Source: Chloroflexota bacterium
Lineage (GTDB): Bacteria > Chloroflexota > Anaerolineae > Anaerolineales > Villigracilaceae
DNA length: 40,239 nt
Direction of reading: 5' to 3'
Assembly: GCA_016235425.1 (NCBI GenBank)
Contig: JACRLC010000093.1
Location: 1-40,239 of the forward strand
Part shown: in pieces, positions 1-7,157 of the stretch
Layout: each line of letters opens with the position of its first letter
Numbering within the stretch: position 1 is the stretch's first letter
Made by a program: the position numbers and the translations under genes
Notes under the pieces: model-generated
What the model was told of the DNA's origin: nothing
Databases searched by the model: none
The model's input: only the letters and a program-made list of their open reading frames with translations

Positions 1-49
1 ACATTTTTCGCAGACGCGCAATCTTGACTTGTTTTTCTGTTTTGCTCAT
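1..49 (-). CDS. 5' end of a gene running off the left edge
   Basis: A minus-strand reading frame begins with ATG at 47-49, preceded by a GAGG ribosome-binding site about 7 nt upstream. It stays open to the window edge, giving only 16 residues (MSKTEKQVKIARLRKM). The peptide is basic and hydrophilic. Too little is visible to name a family. The good ribosome-binding site is the main argument that it is real. Confidence 0.45.
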   Translation of the reverse strand, partial: MSKTEKQVKIARLRKM

Positions 50-133
50 TGGGTTGCCTCATATTATCTGAAGTTTTTTACCCAGAGTGTATCGCAAGAC
101 CTTTCAGTTTTTGGAAAAAACTTTTCTGGACAG

Positions 134-277
134 CTATACAGCCGCCTCGCCCCGATTTTGATTTAACATCAGTCTGGAGCGATAAGAATTCTTGATTACA
201 AAGCCAATTAGAAAACCAAAAACGAAAATTGCCAAACCAAGAGACCCAAGGCAAATTATTGAATAGAAATTAGACAT
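134..277 (-). CDS. Small single-pass membrane protein (47 aa), hypothetical
   Basis: A short minus-strand frame starts with ATG at 275-277 and ends with TAG at 134-136. It encodes a hydrophobic stretch, roughly residues 7-28 and rich in Leu, Phe, Ile and Gly, followed by a basic and polar tail. This is the profile of a one-helix membrane protein with a short cytoplasmic end. An AAGG-like ribosome-binding site lies about 9 nt upstream. It could instead be the decayed N-terminus of a longer membrane-anchored protein. No family is recognised, and the coding call rests only on the hydrophobic pattern and start context. Confidence 0.35.
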   Translation of the reverse strand: MSNFYSIICLGSLGLAIFVFGFLIGFVIKNSYRSRLMLNQNRGEAAV

Positions 278-342
278 AGATTACGCCTTTTGAAAAATTA
301 TAGTTATTGTGATTATACAATGACAATAAAAAGGAATCATTC

Positions 343-399
343 ATGACAAAAAACTACGACACCATCATCATCGGCGCAGGGCACAATGCGCGGGCTTAA
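343..399 (+). pseudogene. Severed start of a second FAD oxidoreductase copy
   Basis: ATG at 343 opens 18 codons that closely match the N-terminus of the intact oxidoreductase starting at 544. The same Rossmann dinucleotide-binding start IIIGAGHN is present, and the same AAGGAAT leader precedes the ATG. Just after the GHN codons the sequence passes into a palindromic element and stops at TAA 397-399. The two copies differ at several synonymous and non-synonymous positions, so this looks like an old tandem paralogue or partial duplication. Nothing of the rest of the enzyme is visible between 400 and 540. Confidence 0.7.
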
Positions 400-495
400 G
401 CCGCTTACTCAGTACATGGAAGCCTGCGGGCTAGCCGCTGGCGCGACGAGTCGGCTTGTAGCCGACTTCCACGAACTGAGGCAGGGCTTCAGCCC
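392..495. repeat. ~104-bp palindromic element in the oxidoreductase remnant
   Basis: The element is an imperfect palindrome. CTCAGT (408-413) and TGGAAG (417-422) pair with CTTCCA (466-471) and ACTGAG (475-480). The outer ends, GGGCTTAAGCC and GGGCTTCAGCCC, are near-complementary. Two smaller hairpins lie inside, including GTCGGCT-tgt-AGCCGAC. It carries no ORF. The shape suggests a small non-autonomous palindromic or REP/MITE-like element that inserted into the first oxidoreductase copy. Confidence 0.7.
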
Positions 496-543
496 AACAG
501 ATAAAGTACGCGAAACAACACTGTGATTGAAAAGGAATTATTT

Positions 544-2043
544 ATGACCAACCAATATGATTACATCATCATCGGCGCGGGGCACAACGGACTGGTTGCC
601 GCCGCGTATCTCGCCAAACAGGGCAAGAAGGTTCTGGTTCTCGAACGCCGCGCCATCGTCGGTGGATCGGTGGTGACCGAATCCTTTGGCGAAGGCTTCA
701 CCGTCGATTCTGTGTGGACAGGCGGGACTCTTCGTCCCGACATCATCAAGGATTTGAAACTCTCACAACATGGCTGGATACCTTCAACCGAAAAACCAGC
801 ATTTATCTCATTGCTTTCTGGTTCCGAGAATCTTGTCCTCGACTCTGACCCTGTCAAAGCCGCTGAGTCCATCAAGCGCTTCTCCGAAAAAGACGCGGCA
901 AAGTGGCCTGAGTTCGTCGCTTTCATGAATAAGACCGCCGAATTCCTTGATGTTGCCTATGCCACCATCATGCCGCGCCTGCCGAAAAACTTCAGCTTTG
1001 ACGAAGGCTATGGCCTCTTCGAAATGGGACTCGACCTGCGACTGATGGGCCGCAAGGATGTGCTCAACCTGATCCGCATGTTGCCGATGACTGCGGTTGA
1101 ATTCGTGGAAGAATGGTTCGAGTCCGAGCAACTCAAAGCGGCGATTGCCTCTGTTGCCATTCACGGTGCGACGCTGGGAGTCATGTCCGCGGGGACAGGC
1201 TACACCCTGCTCCATAACTGGTTGAATCGCGGCGGCTTGTCACATGTCAATGTGGGGAAGGCAGGTGAGATCACGCAGGCGCTTGCAAATGCCGTGAAAT
1301 CTTTCGGCGGCGAAATTCGGACAGAGGCGGAGGTAAAAGGTATACAGGTAGACACGTACACATGTAAAGGTGTGGTGCTGGCAAATGGTGAAGAGATTTT
1401 TGCGGATACAGTCATTTCCGCTGTAGACCCGAAACAGACTTTTTTATCTCTTGTTGGCCCTATGAATCTGCCTCCCGAATTCGTGTGGAAGACGCAATCC
1501 ATCAAAATGCGTGGCTCGGTGGCGAAGGTGCATTTGTTGACCGACGGCAATCACAGCATCCCCGAAGGAACGGTTGTCCTTGCGCCATCGCTCAAATACC
1601 TTGAAAAAGCCTACGATGCGGCAAAATACGGTGAGGTTTCCGAGAAGCCCTACCTTGAAGTGACGACGATGGGAAATGTGGTCAGTGTCCATTTCCAATT
1701 TGCCCCCTATCAGTTGAAGACAGGAGACTGGAGACTGGATGGCAGGAAAGTCGAGAAACTTGCGATAGATACTCTCACAGAATACTTCCCCAATCTCCAA
1801 TCTCTAATCTCTAATTCTCACATCATCACGCCTCTTGATTTGGAAACCACCTACGGCCTGACCGAAGGCGACCTCAATCACGGCCAGCTCATGCTCGACC
1901 AATTTCTATTCATGCGACCGATCCCGGGCTGGTCGAATCACAAGACGCCGATTGACGGACTGTATCTCTGCGGAAGTGGAGTCCACGGCGGCGGAGGAGT
2001 CAGCGGGGCGGCAGGGCGGAATGTGGTGAGGGTATTGAAGTGA
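544..2043 (+). CDS. FAD-dependent oxidoreductase, PYROXD2/phytoene-desaturase superfamily
   Basis: The 499-residue length is normal for the family. The N-terminus carries the FAD-binding motif IIIGAGHNGLVAA, followed by the second signature LERRAIVGGS. The C-terminus has the family's closing motif with GLYLCGSGVHGGGGVSGAAG, which binds the FAD pyrophosphate. A GTG at 523 would add seven residues, but the ATG at 544 has an AAGGAAT ribosome-binding site about 8 nt upstream and matches the start of the upstream remnant. The substrate cannot be told from sequence: relatives include carotenoid desaturases and ketolases and poorly characterised PYROXD2 proteins. There is no carotenoid operon around it, so a carotenoid role is not supported. 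Residues about 394-425 are encoded by 7-nt-periodic repeat words without obvious change of protein length. Confidence 0.85.
   Translation: MTNQYDYIIIGAGHNGLVAAAYLAKQGKKVLVLERRAIVGGSVVTESFGEGFTVDSVWTGGTLRPDIIKDLKLSQHGWIPSTEKPAFISLLSGSENLVLDSDPVKAAESIKRFSEKDAAKWPEFVAFMNKTAEFLDVAYATIMPRLPKNFSFDEGYGLFEMGLDLRLMGRKDVLNLIRMLPMTAVEFVEEWFESEQLKAAIASVAIHGATLGVMSAGTGYTLLHNWLNRGGLSHVNVGKAGEITQALANAVKSFGGEIRTEAEVKGIQVDTYTCKGVVLANGEEIFADTVISAVDPKQTFLSLVGPMNLPPEFVWKTQSIKMRGSVAKVHLLTDGNHSIPEGTVVLAPSLKYLEKAYDAAKYGEVSEKPYLEVTTMGNVVSVHFQFAPYQLKTGDWRLDGRKVEKLAIDTLTEYFPNLQSLISNSHIITPLDLETTYGLTEGDLNHGQLMLDQFLFMRPIPGWSNHKTPIDGLYLCGSGVHGGGGVSGAAGRNVVRVLK
1721..1819. repeat. 7-nt-periodic repeat words inside the oxidoreductase gene
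   Basis: Positions 1721-1738 hold two copies of GGAGACT, and 1791-1819 hold degenerate copies of CAATCTC/TAATCTC. The two blocks are of opposite sense, like the arms of an imperfect inverted repeat. Words of the same kind recur at 29580-29723. Confidence 0.55.
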
Positions 2044-2047
2044 AATC

Positions 2048-2082
2048 AAAACAGGCGGTTGGGTTTCCAACCGCCTGTTTTT
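2048..2082. terminator. Bidirectional intrinsic terminator
   Basis: A perfect 15-bp stem (AAAACAGGCGGTTGG paired with its complement) with a GTTT loop is flanked by an A-run on one side and a T-run on the other. It sits between the convergent oxidoreductase and rRNA methyltransferase genes and can serve both. Confidence 0.9.
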
Positions 2083-2084
2083 CA

Positions 2085-2723
2085 TTATCGGCTAAACACG
2101 GCCCGACACTCGATACTTTGTGCTTGAGCAAGCCAGCCACTCAACATCATTGCACGCGGATCGCGCCCAAAGGATAGACGTTTTGCCCAGGTGCTTGGAA
2201 AACTCCGCAGGGCATCGGTGTTCATCATCACAGGCGGCTCGACCTGCCATCCTGCTTGAATCATATTGTTGTAGATTTGCTCTGCTCCAGCTTCGAGAGC
2301 CCAGCCGGCCTCCACCAGCGCGCCGCCGTTCAAGCGGACATCCACCGATGCAATCGAATTCGAAATGGATTCGAGTCCGCACATCAAACTTGCATCGCCG
2401 GTGAGCAGGCTATCGAGCAGACTGCCCCACGGGAAGTTGATGGTCACGTGTGAGACGAGGCCGGTCAATTCCCGCGGTAAATCCTGTGCGCTGGCAATGA
2501 CGAAGAGCATGTTCGGCAATTTCGCACGCGAATGTTCGTGCAGATTTTCGCGGCACGGGTCCACACCGATGATGAATTGACCGGGAAATTTGTCGGCAAG
2601 GAAATGCACATAGCGGCCGTCGCCGGTTCCCAGGTCGAGGATGATGCGATTGTAGCCCGCGAGTCGTTCTGTCAATCCGTTAAAGTCCAAATCAAGGGAC
2701 GTTTTGCCCCGAATTGTTTCCAT
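2085..2723 (-). CDS. KamB/NpmA-type 16S rRNA (adenine-1408-N1) methyltransferase
   Basis: The product has 212 residues, the usual size for class I A1408 methyltransferases. The SAM-binding motif DLGTGDGRYV is at residues 30-39, with the ribose-binding acidic residue D55 in IIGVDP. The segment NFPWGSLL (96-103) contains W99. A later segment has S177, W179, R182 and R187. From memory, these fit NpmA/Kam residues that clamp the flipped A1408 between two Trp residues and contact 16S rRNA helix 44 (W107, W197, R200, R205 in NpmA). The predicted reaction is N1-methylation of A1408, which blocks kanamycin- and apramycin-type aminoglycosides. GGAGG stands about 8 nt before the ATG. The gene has no mobile-element neighbours, so it may be an intrinsic chromosomal copy. 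Activity is inferred. Confidence 0.82.
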   Translation of the reverse strand: METIRGKTSLDLDFNGLTERLAGYNRIILDLGTGDGRYVHFLADKFPGQFIIGVDPCRENLHEHSRAKLPNMLFVIASAQDLPRELTGLVSHVTINFPWGSLLDSLLTGDASLMCGLESISNSIASVDVRLNGGALVEAGWALEAGAEQIYNNMIQAGWQVEPPVMMNTDALRSFPSTWAKRLSFGRDPRAMMLSGWLAQAQSIECRAVFSR

Positions 2724-2754
2724 GAGAAACCTCCAATCTGTCGAATGGTTGAAT

Positions 2755-2940
2755 AGAGACAGATTGAAGCGGGGCGGAGCGCGGGCGCGTGAAATCCGAC
2801 GGTTGCGTCAGGCACCGTCCAGATCATCTGGGGTAGGTTTTTTACGATTTAGGGGAAACGCAAAACAGGCCCGTTGGGCCTTGCGAACACTGTGTTCGTG
2901 CTGGGTGAGGACTTAACAGGGTGGCCGGGTGGTGTTCATG
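2755..2940 (-). promoter_or_regulatory. Hairpin-rich leader or small RNA upstream of the A1408 methyltransferase
   Basis: This non-coding stretch holds four clean hairpins within about 100 bp: GACGGT/ACCGTC (2798-2803 with 2814-2819), CCAGAT-c-ATCTGG (2819-2831), GGCCC/GGGCC (2868-2880) and CGAACAC-t-GTGTTCG (2884-2898). Two adjacent hairpins share bases, so they could be alternative pairings. Strand is uncertain. It is either a structured 5' leader of the methyltransferase or a separate small RNA. No known RNA family is recognised. Confidence 0.35.
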
Positions 2941-3005
2941 ATGAAAAAATTATAGCACTCTCATTGGCAATGTGTGTTAAAGGATGATAAGTAATTTGTG
3001 CAAGC

Positions 3006-3063
3006 AACGTCCCGCAGGTTTGTTCTGCAAACGGACTTGATGCCGGGCAACCTGCGGGACGTT
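3006..3063. repeat. Inverted repeat with perfect 15-bp arms
   Basis: AACGTCCCGCAGGTT at 3006-3020 is perfectly complementary to 3049-3063, with a 28-nt loop. It lies just after the last codons of the broken metallopeptidase. With no T-run it reads better as a palindromic repeat than as a terminator. Confidence 0.7.
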
Positions 3064-3075
3064 ACGTAACATCAG

Positions 3076-4688
3076 TTACTTAAAATACCCGCGCACAATA
3101 TCGGAGTAATCCGCGCCGGTGTGTTCGTCGAGGATGCGGAAGAAGTCTTCGCGGGTTGCGATCTTCTCCCGGTTTTGCATGTATACTGAACACGGTCACT
3201 TTCTGCGCTTTTAATTTACCGCTAAGATCGCAAAGAGCGCGAAGGAAATGCGTGTTCTTAGCGTTCTTAGCGTTCTTTGCGGGCTTCGCGGTTTAATTTC
3301 GCCGATTCTCAAAACCGCAATTTGTGACCGTGCCAAGTATAGTAATCCCGGATGAAGGCGAAGAAGGCTTCGTCGCCGATTCTGCCGCGTAAATCCTGCA
3401 GGAAGTGTGCGCCGTTGAAATAGACGGTGTGCTTATAGGTGTCGTCGTTTTGGCCGTCGTAGACGGGGATGTTTATTTTTCCCTTCGGCTCGAAGTAATC
3501 AATGCGATAAGACCACCACCACGGAACCAAATCAGGATAAAGCGTTTCGTAAAAAATGGCTTCGGAATACGTAGTGAGCGATTCGTCCAGCCACGGTTCG
3601 AGCGCCTGGTCGTTCGCGACCTGGTCGAACCACCATTGGTGCGCGGTCTCGTGCGCGGCGACGAAGGTGAGATAGTTTTGGGACGTGCCGTTGTATTGGT
3701 CGTAGAAACTGCGGCTGTGGAAATAGAACGCGGAGAATTCCATGCTGTCTTTGAAATCGGCAATGATGATGGAAAGTGATTTGTGCGGGTACGGCCCAAA
3801 CTTCTGCGAATAGACTTGCAATGCGTCGGCGCTGGCGGTCATGGCGGCCTGACCCGCCCTTTCATAAATGGGGAAATAATAACTGGAGATTTTTACATCT
3901 CCCACTTTGGTATTTGAGACTTGAAATTCGCGGCTGGCCGAGAGGGTGAAGGCGCGGCCTGCGGTCAGTGTGTAGCGCGTGGATTCGCCGTTGGGTTCGG
4001 GGAATCCGCTGGAGGCGACGATGGGCGCGGTTTCGGGATTCGCGAGTTTAAGATTGACTTCAAAATCGGCGATGGGGTAGACGAGATATTCGCCGTGCGA
4101 CCACGGCTCGCGCAGAATCCATTCTCCGTTCGCGAACGGGACGATGAACGGGTACCAGTTCGTCAGATTCATCTGCATTTCAGAGTAGCCAAAAATACGG
4201 GCGCGCAGGCTATTGATTTGATCCATGTAAGGCAGGGAAAGGTTATAGCTGAGAGTCACCGTCGAAACGGATGCAGGTTGGAGCGGTGCGGGAAGCGGTG
4301 CTGTTAAACGGTGTCCGTCCAGGGTGTAGTCCGTGATTGGAATGCCCTCCACTGCGAGGGCGCGGAGTTCAAAACAATTTTGCCAGAGGTTGGGAGCGGC
4401 CGCGAAGACCAGCGAGTCGAGCGGCTGGCCGGTTTGGTTGGGATAGGTGATGGTCTCGTCCACGGTGATGAGGTGGCGGTCGTAATCGAGGAGGATGTTG
4501 AGGATGTACGCGGGACGCGCGGGGATGGGAATCGGCGTGGGGACTTGCGGTGTCGGCGTGGATGTGGGAAGCGGTCCGTTTGCAGGTGGAATGGGTGTGG
4601 AAATTGCCGGTGGAGCCGCGTAATTGTTACAGGATGAGGCGATGAACAGAAAACTGCAAAGCGCGAGATGAAGGAGGTGTTGACGCAT
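3076..4688 (-). pseudogene. M1-type (gluzincin) metallopeptidase lipoprotein, C-terminus disrupted
   Basis: The main frame, 3309-4688, encodes 459 residues. A lipoprotein signal ends in FIASSC (C20), followed by a Pro/Thr-rich linker, then an M1-like fold. The zinc site is HETAH (346-350) with the third ligand E369 eighteen residues on, and M316-E317 stand near the usual GAMEN exopeptidase position. The frame stops just after DYYTWHGHKLRF. At 3076-3180, in another frame, lie 34 codons (IATREDFFRILDEHTG and onward to SDIVRGYFK) that read as the natural end of such a peptidase. A 9-nt-periodic palindrome sits between them. The catalytic core is intact, so a shortened secreted enzyme may still be made. 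The native role would be cell-surface peptide hydrolysis. Confidence 0.75.
3191..3332. repeat. 9-nt-periodic palindromic element splitting the metallopeptidase
   Basis: The core, 3218-3292, is built of degenerate 9-mers such as ACCGCTAAG and AGCGCGAAG, mirrored by CTTAGCGTT and CTTCGCGGT. It is flanked by direct repeats TTAATTT (3211-3217 and 3293-3299), a possible 7-bp target duplication. An outer inverted pair, CACGGTCAC (3191-3199) and GTGACCGTG (3324-3332), encloses it. The same family recurs at 12147, 22757 and 26612. Confidence 0.75.
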
Positions 4689-4787
4689 GGTGTTATCCCA
4701 AGAGCAAGCCGGATTTTACGAACATTTTACACCAGCAAAACAACGGGCAAATAACCGTCCTGTATATTAAAACGGAAGGAGATCGCC

Positions 4788-5849
4788 ATGAAACATTCAT
4801 TCATCGCATTCGCTTTACTCGCTGTATCCGCGCTGGCCTGCACCCTGGGCGCGCCAACCCAAACCGCACAAGCCGTGCCAACGGAACCGGCCGTTAATGT
4901 GGCTGCACCGAATAATTCGCCCGCCGTTTTGTACTTTACCATTGGAATGCACATCGAGCCAATGGGAGAGACGGCGCAAGGTTTTGGCGGCGGAAAAGGC
5001 GATTATCACGAGGCCGCTTTATTTGAACATCACGTTCAGGATATTTTGACCGTTACGCAAATCGTCGAAGCGCACGGCGGACGAATGACGATCCAGACGC
5101 AATCGCCCTTTACGAGCGTTGCGGTTGAATCGGGCAGCACGATTCTCGCCGACCTCGCCGCACGCGGCCACGAACTCGCGCTTCACTTCCACGAAGACGC
5201 GCATCTCGGAAAAAACGACGACGCGCTTTCTGTTCAACAATGGTGCGGCGTGATGAAGGAGGAGATTGCGCTCATCAAACAGGCAAGCGGCGTGACCGAC
5301 GTTCGTTATTGGAGCGGCGGCAATTTATATCCCGACGTGTACGAAGCCGCGGCCTGCGCCGGACTCGACGTGAACAGCGATTGGAAGAATCCAAATATCC
5401 AGGAGACCGATCTCTCGCTCGTCGGCGTAAATCCCTGGCGGCCTGCGGGCGGCACGGATGGCACGAACTTCACGCTCTTCACGCAGCACGATCCGAACGG
5501 CGCGGTGGTGTTCCTGCCCGAAGGTCAGTATGATCAATCCAACTTCGCGGCCATGCGCCGGAGCGAGGATGCCGGCGGTGACGAAGCGTATTTCGAATAT
5601 CTCAAAGAGCAACTCTATGCTTCGCTCCAAGCCGTGCAACCGGGCAAAGTTAACGTCTTTCACTTTACAGTGCATCCGGGCGAATTTCGCGGCGACCCGG
5701 CGCATCCCTTCGCGGTCATCGAAAAATTCCTGACTGAAGTTGTGGACCCGCTCGTTGCATCGGGCCAGGTGCAGTGGGCAACCTTCTCCGAAATGGCCGA
5801 CGCGTACGCCGCGTGGGAAAAAGCCAACCCGGGCGTGGATCCGCGGTAG
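4788..5849 (+). CDS. Polysaccharide-deacetylase-like lipoprotein
   Basis: The product has 353 residues. A lipoprotein signal peptide ends at AVSALAC (C18), and a Thr/Pro/Ala-rich linker leads to a domain from about residue 46. The pattern is that of the glycoside hydrolase/deacetylase beta/alpha barrel: strand one ends in H55 (TIGMHIEP), a His cluster H128, H133, H135 and H139 follows (GHELALHFHEDAH), and a late strand carries H292 and H296 (NVFHFTVHPGEF). The canonical NodB Asp-Asp pair is not obvious, so the metal site is divergent or rearranged. Function is inferred: de-N- or de-O-acetylation of an outer polymer at the cell surface. GGAGG-type spacing precedes the ATG. It is the first of five co-directional exported-protein genes. 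Confidence 0.65.
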   Translation: MKHSFIAFALLAVSALACTLGAPTQTAQAVPTEPAVNVAAPNNSPAVLYFTIGMHIEPMGETAQGFGGGKGDYHEAALFEHHVQDILTVTQIVEAHGGRMTIQTQSPFTSVAVESGSTILADLAARGHELALHFHEDAHLGKNDDALSVQQWCGVMKEEIALIKQASGVTDVRYWSGGNLYPDVYEAAACAGLDVNSDWKNPNIQETDLSLVGVNPWRPAGGTDGTNFTLFTQHDPNGAVVFLPEGQYDQSNFAAMRRSEDAGGDEAYFEYLKEQLYASLQAVQPGKVNVFHFTVHPGEFRGDPAHPFAVIEKFLTEVVDPLVASGQVQWATFSEMADAYAAWEKANPGVDPR

Positions 5850-5860
5850 GAGGATGTCTT

Positions 5861-7006
5861 ATGAACCGACTCATCATAACCCTCACATTGCTCGCCCTAT
5901 TTACAGCTTCCTGCGCCCCGGCGACGCTTCCAACTTCGCCGACAGTTGCTCCTGTTTCCCAATCAGGAACCACCGCCGACACATCGACACCCGACACTTC
6001 GTCACCCTTCGACGTTGCTCAGGGCACGCTCGACACTGACAGGGCTTACATCACCTTCGTCATCAACGTCCACGATTGGATCTACACCGACGAAAGCGCG
6101 GACACCCTCCTCCAACTCGTTGACATCTTCGAGCGTTACAACGTGCGCGGCGACTTTTACTTCACCGCCGAAGTGACTCGCAAACTCGTGCAGGAGCGTC
6201 CCGATGTGATCGAGCGATTCAAGAACTCGAACATGACCATCAGTTACCACGTCCGCCCTCCGCACCCAATTTACACCGGATTCGATGATCGCTTGAAAGG
6301 CCTCAGCGACGACGAGTTGTATCAAACGTTGATGGATTACGAAACGTATGCGCTGGATTTGGAAACAGGCGATCTCGACCGTTCACAACCCGGCGGCTAC
6401 ACTTATGTGGCGCAGGTGTTCGGAAAAAATCCTGTTACCGTGTCCGTGCCGAGCAGTGACCCGCGCATCAAAGATACCGCGCAACGCGTCTACGCCGCGC
6501 TCGGCGCGCAGATGACCCTGCTCTATCACGAGGAAGGCACGCAAGTTGACCAGCCGTTTGAATACGCCAACGGCCTGCTCGTGCGCCCCAGCGATTTCAG
6601 CATCACGCGCACCACTGGCATCAACGGCTCGGATAATTTCTGGTGGAACTACATGACCGCATCCGACGCCGCCAAATACAACCCGACGACGACGCTGCAA
6701 AGTCAACTCGCCGAATGGGAAAGTCACAACTACTGGCGCTCTCCGTTCATCACCTCACTCATTCACGAAAACAACTACTATCGAAGCGGCGCGGAGGCAT
6801 GGTCGTCCATTTACTTCACGATGGAAAAAGGCAAAAAGGCCGAGCCGCTCTCCCCGCCGTTCAACCTGTCCGCGCCCGACCCATCGAAGCTGCGTTCACC
6901 CGAAGAACAGCAGGCCATCCTCGCCGCTTACGAGGAAATGATTGCCTACGCCGCGTCCAATTTGACGGTGGTCACTTCGGAAGATATTGTGGAAATGGCG
7001 AAATAA
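5861..7006 (+). CDS. Second deacetylase-like lipoprotein
   Basis: The ATG at 5861 follows AGGAGG (5848-5853) and lies 11 nt after the previous stop, so the two genes are co-transcribed. The product has 381 residues, with a lipobox at FTASC (C18) and a Ser/Thr/Pro linker to about residue 60. The barrel-like start YITFVINVHDW (H71, D72) and a later ISYHVRPPH (H130, H135) resemble the metal-binding end of polysaccharide deacetylase barrels, though H-x4-H is wider than the NodB spacing. A region around residues 320-335 (LIHENNYYRSG) is His/Asn/Tyr-rich. It is related in architecture, not closely in sequence, to the preceding protein. Substrate unknown. A longer upstream frame exists, but the ribosome-binding site and signal peptide fix this start. 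Confidence 0.6.
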   Translation: MNRLIITLTLLALFTASCAPATLPTSPTVAPVSQSGTTADTSTPDTSSPFDVAQGTLDTDRAYITFVINVHDWIYTDESADTLLQLVDIFERYNVRGDFYFTAEVTRKLVQERPDVIERFKNSNMTISYHVRPPHPIYTGFDDRLKGLSDDELYQTLMDYETYALDLETGDLDRSQPGGYTYVAQVFGKNPVTVSVPSSDPRIKDTAQRVYAALGAQMTLLYHEEGTQVDQPFEYANGLLVRPSDFSITRTTGINGSDNFWWNYMTASDAAKYNPTTTLQSQLAEWESHNYWRSPFITSLIHENNYYRSGAEAWSSIYFTMEKGKKAEPLSPPFNLSAPDPSKLRSPEEQQAILAAYEEMIAYAASNLTVVTSEDIVEMAK

Positions 7007-7017
7007 TTCGTTTCGCG

Positions 7018-7070
7018 TTGAGCGGAGCGCAGTCGAAACGCACATCCTTCGGCAAGCTCAGGATCACTCA
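7018..7070. repeat. Interspersed repeat (TTGAGCGGAGCG type)
   Basis: This 150-bp gap between two lipoprotein genes contains TTGAGCGGAGCGCAGTCGAA followed by CCTTCGGCAAGCTCAGG. These word pairs form an interspersed repeat in many bacterial genomes. A shortened relative, CCCTTCGACGTTGCTCAGGG, lies inside the preceding gene near 6005-6024, where it codes part of the linker (SSPFDVAQG). Confidence 0.5.
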
Positions 7071-7157
7071 GTCCCTCCGCTCACCTGTGCCTGCGTACTG
7101 CGTCTTCGCGCAGCGAACGGCGGTGCAGGCAGGACAAAGATATTTGGAGATGTCAAA

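Noticed and set aside
561-1800. Several long open frames antisense to the FAD oxidoreductase
   Set aside because: They mirror codon bias of the real gene, have no ribosome-binding sites and show no family motifs. The same holds for antisense frames under the M1 peptidase, lepA, epimerase and YYY genes.
2755-2940. tRNA, 4.5S RNA, 6S RNA or RNase P RNA in the hairpin-rich gap
   Set aside because: None of the conserved signatures I know of these RNAs could be matched on either strand; left as an unassigned structured leader.
5774-5860. Upstream extension of the second deacetylase-like gene
   Set aside because: AGGAGG and a lipoprotein signal peptide fix the start at 5861; the extension overlaps the previous gene.
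6987-7157. Upstream extension of the esterase gene
   Set aside because: It translates an interspersed repeat; the lipoprotein signal begins at 7158.
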